Positions 13,748-22,653 of a DNA stretch of 64,000 nucleotides are shown piece by piece (position 1 is the first letter of the stretch; each line of letters begins with the position of its first letter). The stretch covers positions 124,001 to 188,000 of the forward strand of contig NZ_JAUGZK010000003.1 in NCBI RefSeq assembly GCF_036327005.1, in the 5' to 3' direction. The translations under genes and the position numbers were made by a program. The DNA comes from Alkalimonas mucilaginosa (GTDB lineage: Bacteria; Pseudomonadota; Gammaproteobacteria; Enterobacterales; Alteromonadaceae). The notes under the pieces are model-generated. The model saw only the letters and a list, made by a program, of their open reading frames with translations. It did not search any database and was not told the DNA's origin.

Positions 13748-13776
13748 ATTTAACAATATGTCTCATTATGAGAAAT
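13748..13776. other. attR, dif-like site with altered centre
   Basis: A 29-bp site sharing ATTTAACA at its left end and the 13-base CATTATGAGAAAT at its right end with the dif at 5515-5542. The middle differs, and the canonical XerD arm (ATTTAACATAA) is broken. The XerC arm TTATGAGAAAT is identical to attL. If XerC makes the exchange at the arm-centre border, the host site would have been the left half of attL plus this XerC arm, and the phage attP would be the unusual left half seen here. TCTCAT and ATGAGA also form a small palindrome in this site. Confidence 0.82.
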
Positions 13777-13890
13777 TGAATATTAGAGTAACTAAGCCTA
13801 TTTTTTGACTAAATCGGTCCAAAGCTTAATGTGCTTCGTATTAAGACAATACCTAATGACAGGATTAAACAATGCCGGAGCACTACTGCC

Positions 13891-14499
13891 ATGACACTTT
13901 TGCTTCGATGGTTTGGCCTTGCTGCATTGTGGATTTGTTTTGCTTTGCAGGCGGAAAACATTTTGATGTCCGTACATCCTAATCAGCCTGGTACTGTGCG
14001 TTTGCAATTTGCCAGCGCGAATGACTTTAGTAATACGCGATTGGTGCATGATACGGTTATGGGTGGTCGCTCACATGGGACTTTACAGCCAGTTGAAACC
14101 ACAGCGCTGCGTTTTAGTGGTCATCTGTCATTAGCGAATAACGGAGGTTTTGCATCAGCGCAATTTAATTTAAAGCAGCCATTGCCTGCTTTGAATTTCC
14201 AGCAGATCAGATTGCAGTTAGCTGCCGATGGCCGTCGCTATCAGTTGCGGCTTAAAACACCATTTATCCCGGACGGTGTTGCTTATGTCGCGCACTTTGA
14301 TAGCCAGCACGGCAAAGCCAGTTATGAATTTACGGCCAGAGATTTTAATGGCCAGTTTCGTGGCCGTGCTGTCGCGAAAATGCCGGTACTTCAGTTTGCC
14401 GATGTATATCAGGTCAGCATTATGCTGGCGGATAAAACCACAGGTAACTTTGACATTTTGCTCTATGACATTGAGTTCTCAGCGCTGCAGTCCATTTAA
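13891..14499 (+). CDS. CIA30-family protein
   Basis: About 202 residues from the ATG at 13891 (MTLLLRWFGLAALWICFALQ), which gives an N-terminal signal peptide or membrane anchor; a GTG 20 codons upstream is a less likely start. The body carries the CIA30 (complex I intermediate-associated protein 30) signature: DFSNTRLVHDTVMGGRSHGT, then GHLSLANNGGFASAQF, ending in a beta-sandwich (NFDILLYDIEFSAL). Bacterial members are uncharacterised and resemble galactose-binding-like folds. It is the first host gene to the right of the prophage and converges on the antiporter gene 13 bases away. Confidence 0.8.
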   Translation: MTLLLRWFGLAALWICFALQAENILMSVHPNQPGTVRLQFASANDFSNTRLVHDTVMGGRSHGTLQPVETTALRFSGHLSLANNGGFASAQFNLKQPLPALNFQQIRLQLAADGRRYQLRLKTPFIPDGVAYVAHFDSQHGKASYEFTARDFNGQFRGRAVAKMPVLQFADVYQVSIMLADKTTGNFDILLYDIEFSALQSI

Positions 14500-14512
14500 A
14501 ACACATAGAAAC

Positions 14513-16237
14513 TCAGCTGTCGCCAGGCTTGATGCCCACCTGTTTAACATTACCCTGATCGTCTAACTGACGTACCGTAAGCACCAGAGCATCCAGTTTT
14601 ACCTGATCGCCGACCACAACCCGACGGTGAAAGCGTTCGGTGATGTAATCAGCCAGAGTGATGTGGCTTTCATGCTCTGGCAAGGTAATGCTGTAAAAGG
14701 CATCCAGTTCATCCAGCGTGATTTGCCCGTTGAGGACAAAATCGCCAAAGAAATCACTGGCTGTCATACTGCGGCTGCTGGCGGCACTGGCCAACACGGT
14801 ACTTATTGCAGGCACATCGACCATTTTGCACAAGACCAGCACGCTGTCTTTGAGTTTGAATACTGGTTTCTCGCTGCTTAACAGCCATTCGCCGTTACGG
14901 ATCACGCCTAAAAACTCTGCATTTTGTGGCACGGTAAAGTCCTGCCATTGCTTATCCAGCATCGGCGAGTCGGCTTTAAGATTGAATGAAATCACTTCAA
15001 TCACATCATTGCTATCGATAGCATCCAGTGGCATGGTTTGATCCGGCCCGGACTCTTTTGGTACTTCCAGTTTTAACCAGCGTGCGACCGGTGAAATACT
15101 CCAGCCCTGGAACACCAGCGAGACAATCACAATTACAAAAGCAACGTTAAAGTACAGGTGCTCATCAGGTACACCAGCCAACCAGGGAAAGAGCGCCAGG
15201 ATGATAGGCACCGCACCGCGAAGACCTACCCAGCTGATAAACAGCTGATCTTTTGCCGGGAAGTGAAATGGGATCAAGCTTAGGAAAACAGCTAATGGCC
15301 GGGCGATGAAGATCAGTATGCCAGCGATGGCCAGTGCTGGCAGCAGATGCTCCAGCAACTGGCTGGGCACCACCAATAAACCGAGCATCAAAAACATCAC
15401 GATTTGACTCAGCCAGGCCAGCCCATCATGCACCCGCAAAATATAGAGCACTTGTGGCAAACGAGCGTTACCAACAAAATAGCCCATTAAATACACGGCC
15501 AAAAAGCCACTGCCTTCAAATTGAGTGGTGACGGCATAAACCGAGATACAGCAAGCCACCGCCATTAATGGAAAGAATGCAAAACTTAGTGGCAGTTTGC
15601 GGCACAAAAACACGAACAGGCGCCCTGCTCCATAACCGACAGCACCACCGATAACGGCTTGTTTTAAAAATACAATCAGCACCGACCAATCCAGCGCGGT
15701 GTATTCCGCCAGCACCCCCACCAGGGTGACCGTAAGCATTACCGCCATAGGATCGTTACTGCCAGACTCAATTTCTAAGGTCGATGCGACCCGGTCTTTG
15801 ATGCGAATACCGCGGGATTGGAAAATGGAGAAGACTGCTGCGGCATCGGTCGAGCTAAGAATAGCGCCTAGCAACAAGCCCTGCAGCCAATGCAAACCCA
15901 GGATCCAGGCTGCAGCAAGACCTGTCACGGTGCAGGTAATCACCACCCCAAGGGTGGCAAGCATGGCGGCAGGTGCCAACGCAACCCGAAAGCGCTCTGG
16001 ATGAGTGCGCATACCACCATCAAACAGAATAATCACCAGCGCGATGGAGCCAATCAAAAATGCCACTTGCGGGTTATTAAATGTGATACCTAACAATCCC
16101 TGTTCACCGGCCAGCATACCAATAATCAAAAACACCAACAGGATAGGTGCACCGATGCGGGCTGAAATCAGCGTGGCAATAATGCTGATTAAAAACAATG
16201 CCCCTATAACCAGAATAGTTAGATTAATGGCTTCCAC
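14513..16237 (-). CDS. nhaP2: K+/H+ antiporter NhaP2-type (CvrA)
   Basis: A 574-residue inner-membrane cation/proton antiporter of the CPA1 NhaP2 type, expected to export K+ in exchange for protons and help osmotic and pH homeostasis. About twelve hydrophobic helices fill residues 1-390, including GMLAGEQGLLGITFNN, LGAILSSTDAAAVFSI (the conserved aspartate region) and SWVGLRGAVPIILALFPW. A soluble C-terminus follows: a TrkA-C/RCK-like domain (about 400-480, with VPQNAEFLGVIRNGEWLL) and a final domain ending RQLDDQGNVKQVGIKPG. The length matches the family. It is a lone gene, convergent with the CIA30-family gene. Confidence 0.92.
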   Translation of the reverse strand: MEAINLTILVIGALFLISIIATLISARIGAPILLVFLIIGMLAGEQGLLGITFNNPQVAFLIGSIALVIILFDGGMRTHPERFRVALAPAAMLATLGVVITCTVTGLAAAWILGLHWLQGLLLGAILSSTDAAAVFSIFQSRGIRIKDRVASTLEIESGSNDPMAVMLTVTLVGVLAEYTALDWSVLIVFLKQAVIGGAVGYGAGRLFVFLCRKLPLSFAFFPLMAVACCISVYAVTTQFEGSGFLAVYLMGYFVGNARLPQVLYILRVHDGLAWLSQIVMFLMLGLLVVPSQLLEHLLPALAIAGILIFIARPLAVFLSLIPFHFPAKDQLFISWVGLRGAVPIILALFPWLAGVPDEHLYFNVAFVIVIVSLVFQGWSISPVARWLKLEVPKESGPDQTMPLDAIDSNDVIEVISFNLKADSPMLDKQWQDFTVPQNAEFLGVIRNGEWLLSSEKPVFKLKDSVLVLCKMVDVPAISTVLASAASSRSMTASDFFGDFVLNGQITLDELDAFYSITLPEHESHITLADYITERFHRRVVVGDQVKLDALVLTVRQLDDQGNVKQVGIKPGDS

Positions 16238-16273
16238 GCGCTAAAGTTCCCTCCCCTAAATGCAAGTTGGCGG

Positions 16274-16972
16274 CTAAGCCAATTCGTTCAGTATAGCCTG
16301 CAAGGCGGCAGCCGGATCAGCAGCTTTGGTAATTGGCCGGCCAATCACCATGTAATCCACACCCACGGCTTTGGCTTCAGCTGGTGTCATAATACGGCGC
16401 TGATCGTCCTGGCTGCTGCCTGCAGGGCGAATACCTGGCGTAACAAGACGAAAGCCCTGTCCCAGTTGTTGTTTAAGTAAACTGGCTTCTTGCGCTGAGC
16501 AAACGACGCCATCCAAACCCGAGCTTTGTGCCAGAGTAGCTAAACGCATCACTTGTTGTTCGGGTGATTGATCAATCCCAATTTCAAGCAAATCACTTTG
16601 CTCCATACTGGTAAGCACCGTCACGCCGATCAGCAATGGCTTGTTAGTACCAAAGGTTTTCAAGCTTTGTGCTGCAGCTTCCATCATACGACGGCCACCG
16701 CTGGCGTGCACATTCACCATCCAGACACCAAGATCTGCCGCAGCAGCTACTGCTTTAGCGACTGTATTAGGGATATCATGAAATTTTAAATCAAGAAATA
16801 CTTCAAAACCCTGGCTGTGCAATTGTTTGACAAAAGCCGGTCCAAAGTGAGTGAACATTTCCTTGCCGACTTTTAAGCGGCATTGAGTTGGATCCAGTTG
16901 GTGAACAAAATTCAGAGCGGCTTGCTGCTGATCAAAGTCCAGCGCAACGACAACCGGGCTGATAGTGGACAT
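16274..16972 (-). CDS. pyrF: Orotidine 5'-phosphate decarboxylase
   Basis: A 232-residue TIM-barrel enzyme that decarboxylates OMP to UMP, the last step of de novo pyrimidine synthesis. The start at 16972 (MSTISPVVVALDFDQ) has AGGAG upstream; a longer frame runs back into lapB but is not needed. Active-site segments are VVALDFD, CRLKVGKEMF and DLKFHDIPNT (the Lys/Asp catalytic array), with phosphate-binding PGIRPAG and YMVIGRPIT near the end. It is the last gene of the rpsA-ihfB-lapA-lapB-pyrF cluster, 11 bases after lapB, an arrangement common in gammaproteobacteria. Confidence 0.96.
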   Translation of the reverse strand: MSTISPVVVALDFDQQQAALNFVHQLDPTQCRLKVGKEMFTHFGPAFVKQLHSQGFEVFLDLKFHDIPNTVAKAVAAAADLGVWMVNVHASGGRRMMEAAAQSLKTFGTNKPLLIGVTVLTSMEQSDLLEIGIDQSPEQQVMRLATLAQSSGLDGVVCSAQEASLLKQQLGQGFRLVTPGIRPAGSSQDDQRRIMTPAEAKAVGVDYMVIGRPITKAADPAAALQAILNELA

Positions 16973-16983
16973 GGGAACTCCTG

Positions 16984-18123
16984 TTAACGACCATCGATAC
17001 CGCTGATTGGCTCCACCGTCTCCCATTGCTGACAGGATGGGCACAACCAGTAGTGCTGCCGGGTTTTGAAACCACAGTTCCGGCAGCTGTATAACACTTT
17101 TTTATCCAGATAATTCGCCACCAGTTCGGTGACTGACTCAAGGATATCCGCGGCAACTTCCGAGCCTTGCTTTCGTTGCTCCAGCAAGGCCTTGAATAAA
17201 CGGATATTGGGCTGTTGCTGCAACTTTTCAAGCAGCAATTGCTCTGCGGCCTTGATGGAGCCGTGCTGCAGCAGCCAGTCCGCCAGCTCAATATGTGCGC
17301 TGATGTTGTTGTGCTTATGGCTAAGCTGAGACAGAAGTTGGTACCAGTCTTCATCAGGCATGCTGCAATTTTTTGCCAAGGGGAGAATATCAGCACTCCA
17401 CTGCGGTTTCTCTATGACAATGCCGCGAAATAACGCAAAAGCCTCGGCGGATTGTTGTTGACTCATCGCCAGTGTCGCCAATTCATATCGAGGTCGTATC
17501 GCCTTTGGATACTGACTAGCCAACTGCTGATAGGCTTTGGCACGCTCTGCCGGTAAGCTGTGCTGCAAAGCCTCGCAACCAATATTGGCTAAAGCCAACC
17601 GTAGACTACTGGAATTGGTTTGTTCCACCGCTTCAGCAAGCTGTTGTGCTTTTGCCCATTCATGGGTACTAATGTAGAGCGCTACCAGGTTTTTCAGTGC
17701 CCTCTCCTGCAATGTAGCCTGGCGGATTAGCGGCACCAACAGTTTCTCAGCCCGATCATACAAACCAGCCGATTGATAATCTTTCGCTAACTCAAATTGA
17801 ATTTGCTGGGCTTGCACTTTAGGCAGCTTTAACTGATGCAGCTTTTCATGGATGCGGATTGCTTTGTCCCAATCACCGCGGCGACGGAATAAATTAGCCA
17901 ATGCCAAATAAGTATCAATGGTAGCTGCTTCTATATCCAGTAAGTGCAGCAGTTGCTCTATGGCTTTATCTTCCTGATCCGTCAGCAAAAAGTTCAGGCC
18001 AGAAGATAAATTTTTGGTAATGTGGGCGCGGTCTTTCAACTCTTGATGCTTCACGCTATTTCGCCCCATAAACCAGCCATAAGCGGCAGCAACAGGTAAT
18101 AGCAGAAACAAAAGCTCTAACAT
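16984..18123 (-). CDS. lapB: Lipopolysaccharide assembly protein B
   Basis: A 379-residue inner-membrane protein (YciM) that controls LPS synthesis by presenting LpxC to the FtsH protease. An N-terminal membrane helix (LELLFLLLPVAAAYGWFMGR) is followed by a series of TPR-type helices (residues about 35-330, for example ATIDTYLALANLFRRRGDWD). A C-terminal rubredoxin-like zinc site has CRNCGF and CPSC. All three parts are present and the length is close to that of E. coli LapB (389). It is separated from lapA by three bases. Confidence 0.95.
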   Translation of the reverse strand: MLELLFLLLPVAAAYGWFMGRNSVKHQELKDRAHITKNLSSGLNFLLTDQEDKAIEQLLHLLDIEAATIDTYLALANLFRRRGDWDKAIRIHEKLHQLKLPKVQAQQIQFELAKDYQSAGLYDRAEKLLVPLIRQATLQERALKNLVALYISTHEWAKAQQLAEAVEQTNSSSLRLALANIGCEALQHSLPAERAKAYQQLASQYPKAIRPRYELATLAMSQQQSAEAFALFRGIVIEKPQWSADILPLAKNCSMPDEDWYQLLSQLSHKHNNISAHIELADWLLQHGSIKAAEQLLLEKLQQQPNIRLFKALLEQRKQGSEVAADILESVTELVANYLDKKVLYSCRNCGFKTRQHYWLCPSCQQWETVEPISGIDGR

Positions 18124-18126
18124 AGA

Positions 18127-18366
18127 TTAGCTAGTCGAGGATGGCTGCTGGCGTTTCTTCAACCGGCGGCGTAAACGAAATAACAAACTGAGTAGTACAC
18201 CAGAAAACAGGCCTAACAGTAAAAACAAAATAGCAACATCAACCAGACGCAGCTCAAATTGGTTATAAAGTAGATCAAGTTCAACCAGTTGCTGGTTGGC
18301 GGCACCAAATAAAAAACCTAGCAGCAAGACAAGTGCAATGACAACCGCATAAACAAGATTTACCAA
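18127..18366 (-). CDS. lapA: Lipopolysaccharide assembly protein A
   Basis: A 79-residue membrane protein (YciS) with two hydrophobic helices (LVYAVVIALVLLLGFLFGAA and LVDVAILFLLLGLFSGVLLS) joined by a short periplasmic segment, and a basic cytoplasmic tail RLRRRLKKRQQ. It works with LapB in LPS assembly control. It is directly upstream of lapB and probably cotranscribed and translationally coupled. Confidence 0.9.
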   Translation of the reverse strand: MVNLVYAVVIALVLLLGFLFGAANQQLVELDLLYNQFELRLVDVAILFLLLGLFSGVLLSLLFRLRRRLKKRQQPSSTS

Positions 18367-18421
18367 AGCTCACTCCATGGAACAAGGGAAAGTGGCAGAC
18401 AAAGTGGTGCCACATATCAGA

Positions 18422-18706
18422 CTAGATGTTACCTTTCACTCTGTCACGCAACTCTTTACCTGGCTTAAAGTGCGGAACATACTTGCCATCCAGATCCACC
18501 CTATCACCGGTTTTTGGATTGCGACCAATGCGTGGTGCACGGTAATGCAATGAAAAACTACCAAAGCCACGGATCTCAATGCGCTCGTTAGAGGCGAGTG
18601 ATTGCACCATAAGTTCCAGGATTTCTTTGACCGATGACTCCATATCTTTAACCTGGATATGAGGGAAATCCGTTGCCATTTTTTCAATCAATTCAGATTT
18701 AGTCAT
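18422..18706 (-). CDS. ihfB: Integration host factor subunit beta
   Basis: A 94-residue DNA-bending protein that pairs with IhfA. The start at 18706 gives MTKSELIEKMATDFPHIQ, the standard N-terminus, with AGGAG upstream. The DNA-binding arm RIEIRGFGSFSLHYRAPRIG and the NPKTGDRVDLDGKYVPHFKP motif are intact, including the conserved proline at the arm tip region. It follows rpsA as in E. coli. A nine-base stem at 18730-18754 (GTGGGCTGG/CCAGCCCAC) lies between the two genes and may set their ratio by RNA processing. Confidence 0.97.
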   Translation of the reverse strand: MTKSELIEKMATDFPHIQVKDMESSVKEILELMVQSLASNERIEIRGFGSFSLHYRAPRIGRNPKTGDRVDLDGKYVPHFKPGKELRDRVKGNI

Positions 18707-18729
18707 ATTATCTCCTGAGCGGTCATAGA

Positions 18730-18754
18730 GTGGGCTGGCATAACACCAGCCCAC
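18730..18754 (-). other. Intergenic hairpin between rpsA and ihfB
   Basis: Perfect nine-base arms GTGGGCTGG and CCAGCCCAC around a seven-base loop. There is no T run on the minus strand, so complete termination is unlikely; mRNA processing or partial attenuation is possible. Confidence 0.5.
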
Positions 18755-18767
18755 ACATCAAGCCAGA

Positions 18768-20444
18768 TTACTGATCTTTTTGAGCAGCTTTAAAGGCTTC
18801 AGCCATGGCATTGGCACCAAAGTCAGTTTCTTCCTGCTTATTGATGCTATCCAGAGCTTCTTTCTCTTCCGCTTCGTCTTTCGCACGGATTGACAGGCTG
18901 ATCACACGGTTTTTGCGATCAACACCCATCAGGCGAGCTTCAACTTCTTCACCCACTTTCAGAGCAGAAGTTGCATCTTCGATGCGCTCACGAGCGATAT
19001 CAGAGACACGGACGTAGCCTTCAATGCCACCTTCCAGTGCAACGGTTGCGCCTTTGGCATCAACTGCGGTCACTTCACCTTTAACAATAGCACCTTTCTT
19101 GTTGTCAGCAAGGTAGTTATTGAATGGATCGTCATCCAGTTGTTTGATACCTAAAGAGATACGCTCGCGCTCTGGGTCAACTTGCAGTACAACGGCGTGT
19201 ACTTCGTCACCCTTTTTGAACTCACGAACGGCTTCTTCGCCAGTGGCATTCCAGGAGATGTCAGACAAGTGAACCAGACCGTCGATACCACCGTCCAGAC
19301 CGATAAAGATACCGAAATCGGTGATGGACTTGATTTTACCGCTGACACGATCGTTCTTGTTGAAGCCTTTAGCAAACTCTTCCCATGGGTTAGGTTTACA
19401 CTGCTTCAGGCCCAGAGAAATACGACGACGCTCTTCGTCGATTTCCAGTACCATAACTTCCACAGAATCACCCAGGTTAACAACCTTGGATGGGTGGATG
19501 TTCTTATTGGTCCAGTCCATCTCAGACACGTGTACCAGGCCTTCAACGCCTTCTTCGATTTCTACGAAGCAGCCGTAATCAGTCAGGTTGGTAACACGAC
19601 CAGTGATTTTCGCACCTTCTGGGTAACGTGAAGCGATAGCAGCCCATGGATCTTCACCCATTTGCTTCAGTCCCAGAGAAACACGTTGCTTATCACGGTC
19701 AAACTTCAAAACCTTCACAGGAATTTCGTCACCGACATTGACGATTTCGCTTGGATGCTTCACGCGCTTCCAGGCCATATCGGTGATGTGCAGCAGGCCG
19801 TCAACGCCGCCCAGATCAACGAACGCACCGTAGTCAGTCAGGTTCTTAACGATACCTTTGACTTCCATGCCCTCTTCCAGGTTTTCCAGCAGTTGCTCGC
19901 GCTCTGCGCTGTTCTCAGACTCGATCACGGCACGACGTGAAACCACCACGTTGTTACGCTTCTGATCCAGCTTGATTACTTTGAATTCTAGCTCTTTGTT
20001 CTCCAGGTGCAGCGTGTCACGTACCGGACGGACATCAACCAGAGAACCAGGCAGGAATGCACGAATACCATCAACTTCAACCGTGAAGCCACCTTTCACT
20101 TTACCGGTAATTACACCGTGTACAGTTTCTTTGTCTTCACAGGCTTTTTCCAGGCGCAGCCAAGATTCATGACGCTTCGCTTTTTCACGAGACAGCAGAG
20201 TTTCACCAAAACCGTCTTCGATAGCGTCCAGAGCAACGTCGATGATGTCGCCGACATTAACTTCCAGCTCACCACTGTTGTTCTTGAATTGCTCGACTGG
20301 GATTGCTGCTTCTGACTTCAGACCAGCGTCAACCATAACGACGTCTTTCAGTACAGCAACAACGGTGCCTTTAACAATGGCGCCCGGGCGAGTTTCGATG
20401 GCTTTGAGGCTTTCCTCAAATAATTGTGCAAAATTTTCAGTCAT
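18768..20444 (-). CDS. rpsA: 30S ribosomal protein S1
   Basis: A 558-residue protein, one residue longer than E. coli S1. It consists of six S1-type OB-fold repeats: two ribosome-binding ones at the N-terminus (GAIVKGTVVAVLKDVVMVDA, then VHGVITGKVKGGFTVEVDG) and four RNA-binding ones with the typical GxVDGLLHxTDMAW or GLVHxSE forms. It recruits mRNA to the 30S subunit. It lies between cmk and ihfB as in most gammaproteobacteria. The 103-base space to cmk probably holds its own promoter and leader. Confidence 0.98.
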   Translation of the reverse strand: MTENFAQLFEESLKAIETRPGAIVKGTVVAVLKDVVMVDAGLKSEAAIPVEQFKNNSGELEVNVGDIIDVALDAIEDGFGETLLSREKAKRHESWLRLEKACEDKETVHGVITGKVKGGFTVEVDGIRAFLPGSLVDVRPVRDTLHLENKELEFKVIKLDQKRNNVVVSRRAVIESENSAEREQLLENLEEGMEVKGIVKNLTDYGAFVDLGGVDGLLHITDMAWKRVKHPSEIVNVGDEIPVKVLKFDRDKQRVSLGLKQMGEDPWAAIASRYPEGAKITGRVTNLTDYGCFVEIEEGVEGLVHVSEMDWTNKNIHPSKVVNLGDSVEVMVLEIDEERRRISLGLKQCKPNPWEEFAKGFNKNDRVSGKIKSITDFGIFIGLDGGIDGLVHLSDISWNATGEEAVREFKKGDEVHAVVLQVDPERERISLGIKQLDDDPFNNYLADNKKGAIVKGEVTAVDAKGATVALEGGIEGYVRVSDIARERIEDATSALKVGEEVEARLMGVDRKNRVISLSIRAKDEAEEKEALDSINKQEETDFGANAMAEAFKAAQKDQ

Positions 20445-20547
20445 AGGTTTGTTTTCAACTATTTGCTTTGCTCCACATTACATCCTGTGCAGTGGGGTTA
20501 CCAGTTTGTCCCGGCCGGTTCCGTGGCGCGGGATTTTCACTCAGGAA

Positions 20548-21234
20548 TCAGACAAGTTGCAGCTTGCTCTTGGCATACTGATAGACTTCATCCAACACCT
20601 GGGTAATGTCTTTATCCGACGAGTCCAGCATCAAGGCATCTTCAGCAGCTACCAAAGGAGCGGTTGCTCTGTTGGTATCGCGTTCATCCCTTGCCTGGAT
20701 ATCGTGCAAAAGGTCGCCGATTTTAACATCGAACCCCTTATTTTTCAACTGCAAAAAGCGCCTCTGAGCTCGAACTTCGGCACTTGCTGTTAAAAATATT
20801 TTTACTTTGGCCTGCGGGAACACCACAGTACCCATATCCCGACCATCCGCTACCAGACCTGGCACCTCGCGAAAGGCGCGTTGACGACGCAATAAAGCCT
20901 CACGCACTCTGGGTAAAGCGGCGACTTTGGAGGCAACAGCACCCACTTCTTCGGTACGAATGGTGGAGCTCACATTCTCACCTTCCAGAATAATCTTTAC
21001 TTCACCATCATCGTCGGTGCTAAATTGCACATCCAGATGAGCCGCTAAGGGCTGCACGGCATCTTCATCTTCAGGGTCAATTTGATGATGAATCGCAGCA
21101 AGCGCCAATACCCGGTAAATCGCCCCACTATCCAGAAAGTGCCACCCCAGCTTTTGCGCCAGCAAACGACTGAGAGTCCCTTTACCGGAACCGCTTGGAC
21201 CATCTATGGTAATGACAGCAGCGTCCTGTTGCAT
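20548..21234 (-). CDS. cmk: Cytidylate kinase
   Basis: A 228-residue P-loop kinase that phosphorylates CMP and dCMP. The Walker A is IDGPSGSGKGTLSRLLA at about residues 9-25. The CMP-binding insert, the GRDMGTVVFP motif and a lid region with RDERDTNRATAPL are all recognisable. The start MQQDAAVITIDG is at the ATG at 21234. It follows aroA at a distance of 138 bases in the serC-aroA-cmk-rpsA order. Confidence 0.97.
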   Translation of the reverse strand: MQQDAAVITIDGPSGSGKGTLSRLLAQKLGWHFLDSGAIYRVLALAAIHHQIDPEDEDAVQPLAAHLDVQFSTDDDGEVKIILEGENVSSTIRTEEVGAVASKVAALPRVREALLRRQRAFREVPGLVADGRDMGTVVFPQAKVKIFLTASAEVRAQRRFLQLKNKGFDVKIGDLLHDIQARDERDTNRATAPLVAAEDALMLDSSDKDITQVLDEVYQYAKSKLQLV

Positions 21235-21372
21235 TCAAGCCTCCAAGGTTTTATCTCGAATTTCAGCGCGGTAGTATACAAGCTTTCATGGCAAAAAGCC
21301 TGTGAAGTTTTTAAACAAAGCACTTGGGCCCTGGCATAAACCAAGGCCTAAGCATTTGAAATAATGAAATAA

Positions 21373-22653
21373 CTAGCTTGAAAGCGATTGAAACAAACTA
21401 AAATAGTCTGGAAAGGTTTTGCGGGTGCATTCAGGATCTTCAATGGTAACCGGTGTATCGCTAAGTGCTACCAATGAAAAACACATCGCCATACGATGAT
21501 CATCGTAGGTTGCGATGCTGGCATGCGTCAGACTGGTCGGTGGCGTGATTTTCAAATAATCCTGGCCTTCCTCTACCTCGGCACCGACTTTTCTGAGCTC
21601 AGTTGCCATAGCAGCCAACCGGTCTGTTTCTTTCACCCGCCAGTTGTACACATTGCGAATACAGGTCGGTCCTTTGGCAAACAAAGCAGTGGTGGCAATG
21701 GTCATGGCGGCATCCGGTATGGCATTAAAATCTTTATCGATGCCATGCAGCTGGTTACGCGTGACAGAAATAAAGTCATCACCCCACTGCACATCAGCGC
21801 CCATCTCAGCCAGCGCATCAGCAAAGTGAATATCACCTTGTACCGCATTTTTACCAATACCTGTTACGGTAATAGTACCACCACGAATAGCGGCGGCAGC
21901 CAGAAAATAAGACGCGGAAGAAGCATCGCCTTCCACCAGAATACTGCCCGGGCTTTGGTAATGCTGATTACCCCGCACCACAAAGCGCTGATAGTTGTCG
22001 TTATGAACGCTCACACCAAAACGCTGCATCAGTGCCAGCGTAATATCGATGTAGGGTTTTGATACCAGTTCACCAACAATCTCGATGCTGCTGTCGCCAC
22101 TAAGCATGGGGGCTACCATCAATAAAGCGGTTAAAAACTGGCTGGAAATGCTGCCATTGACGCGCGCCAATCCACCTTGTAGTGCCTGTCCCCGGATAGT
22201 TAATGGCGGAAATCCAGGCTCTTTTTCGTAGTCAATATCCGCCTGCCATTGCTGCAAGGCGTCTACCAAATGCCCAATCGGCCGCTCGTACATGCGCGGC
22301 TCACCTTTAAGGTGTGCTGTGACATTAGAGGCAGCAAGAGCTGCTGTCAGTGGTCGCATGGCAGTCCCTGCATTGCCTAAAAAAAGCTCTACTGGTGTGC
22401 TCGCCTGAAAGAAACCACCCAAGCCATTAACCACACACTCGGTGCGATCCGAACTGAGTTGGTAGTTTACCCCCAGTGCTTGCAGTGCATTGAGCATATG
22501 ACGTATGTCGTCACTATCCAGCAAATTGGTGATCCGGGTTTGCCCTTTTGCCAGCGCCGCCAGCAATAACACCCGGTTGGAAATACTTTTCGAGCCAGGC
22601 AAATGCACTGTGCCTTCGACCCGGCCAATGGGTTGCAATGTTAAGGTCTTCAT
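21373..22653 (-). CDS. aroA: 3-phosphoshikimate 1-carboxyvinyltransferase (EPSP synthase)
   Basis: A 426-residue enzyme that joins PEP to shikimate-3-phosphate in aromatic amino acid synthesis. Both signature segments are intact: the N-terminal LPGSKSISNRVLLLAAL and LFLGNAGTAMRPL (class I type with Gly-Asn-Ala-Gly-Thr-Ala). The C-terminal half has SASYFLAAAAIRGG, IPDAAMTIA and WRVKETDRLAAM. The length equals the E. coli enzyme (427). Its start overlaps the serC stop by four bases (ATGA), so the two are translationally coupled. Confidence 0.98.
   Translation of the reverse strand: MKTLTLQPIGRVEGTVHLPGSKSISNRVLLLAALAKGQTRITNLLDSDDIRHMLNALQALGVNYQLSSDRTECVVNGLGGFFQASTPVELFLGNAGTAMRPLTAALAASNVTAHLKGEPRMYERPIGHLVDALQQWQADIDYEKEPGFPPLTIRGQALQGGLARVNGSISSQFLTALLMVAPMLSGDSSIEIVGELVSKPYIDITLALMQRFGVSVHNDNYQRFVVRGNQHYQSPGSILVEGDASSASYFLAAAAIRGGTITVTGIGKNAVQGDIHFADALAEMGADVQWGDDFISVTRNQLHGIDKDFNAIPDAAMTIATTALFAKGPTCIRNVYNWRVKETDRLAAMATELRKVGAEVEEGQDYLKITPPTSLTHASIATYDDHRMAMCFSLVALSDTPVTIEDPECTRKTFPDYFSLFQSLSS

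Larger units (their letters stand above)
5515..13776 (+). mobile_element. Filamentous phage (inovirus) prophage integrated at dif
   Basis: An 8.26-kb element between two dif-like sites. Gene order: repressor (minus), twin operators, four or five small early genes, pII replication initiator with internal pX start, probable ssDNA-binding protein, small membrane protein, 44-residue major coat protein, 27-residue minor coat protein, pIII-like adsorption protein, pVI, Zot/pI, secreted cargo protein, hairpin-rich region. This is the classical inovirus replication-structure-assembly order. No integrase, transposase or pIV secretin is present. The dif-flanked arrangement indicates an element that uses host XerC/XerD, as CTXphi and VGJphi do, and virions would need a host outer-membrane secretin. 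All core reading frames are open, so the prophage appears intact. Confidence 0.92.
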
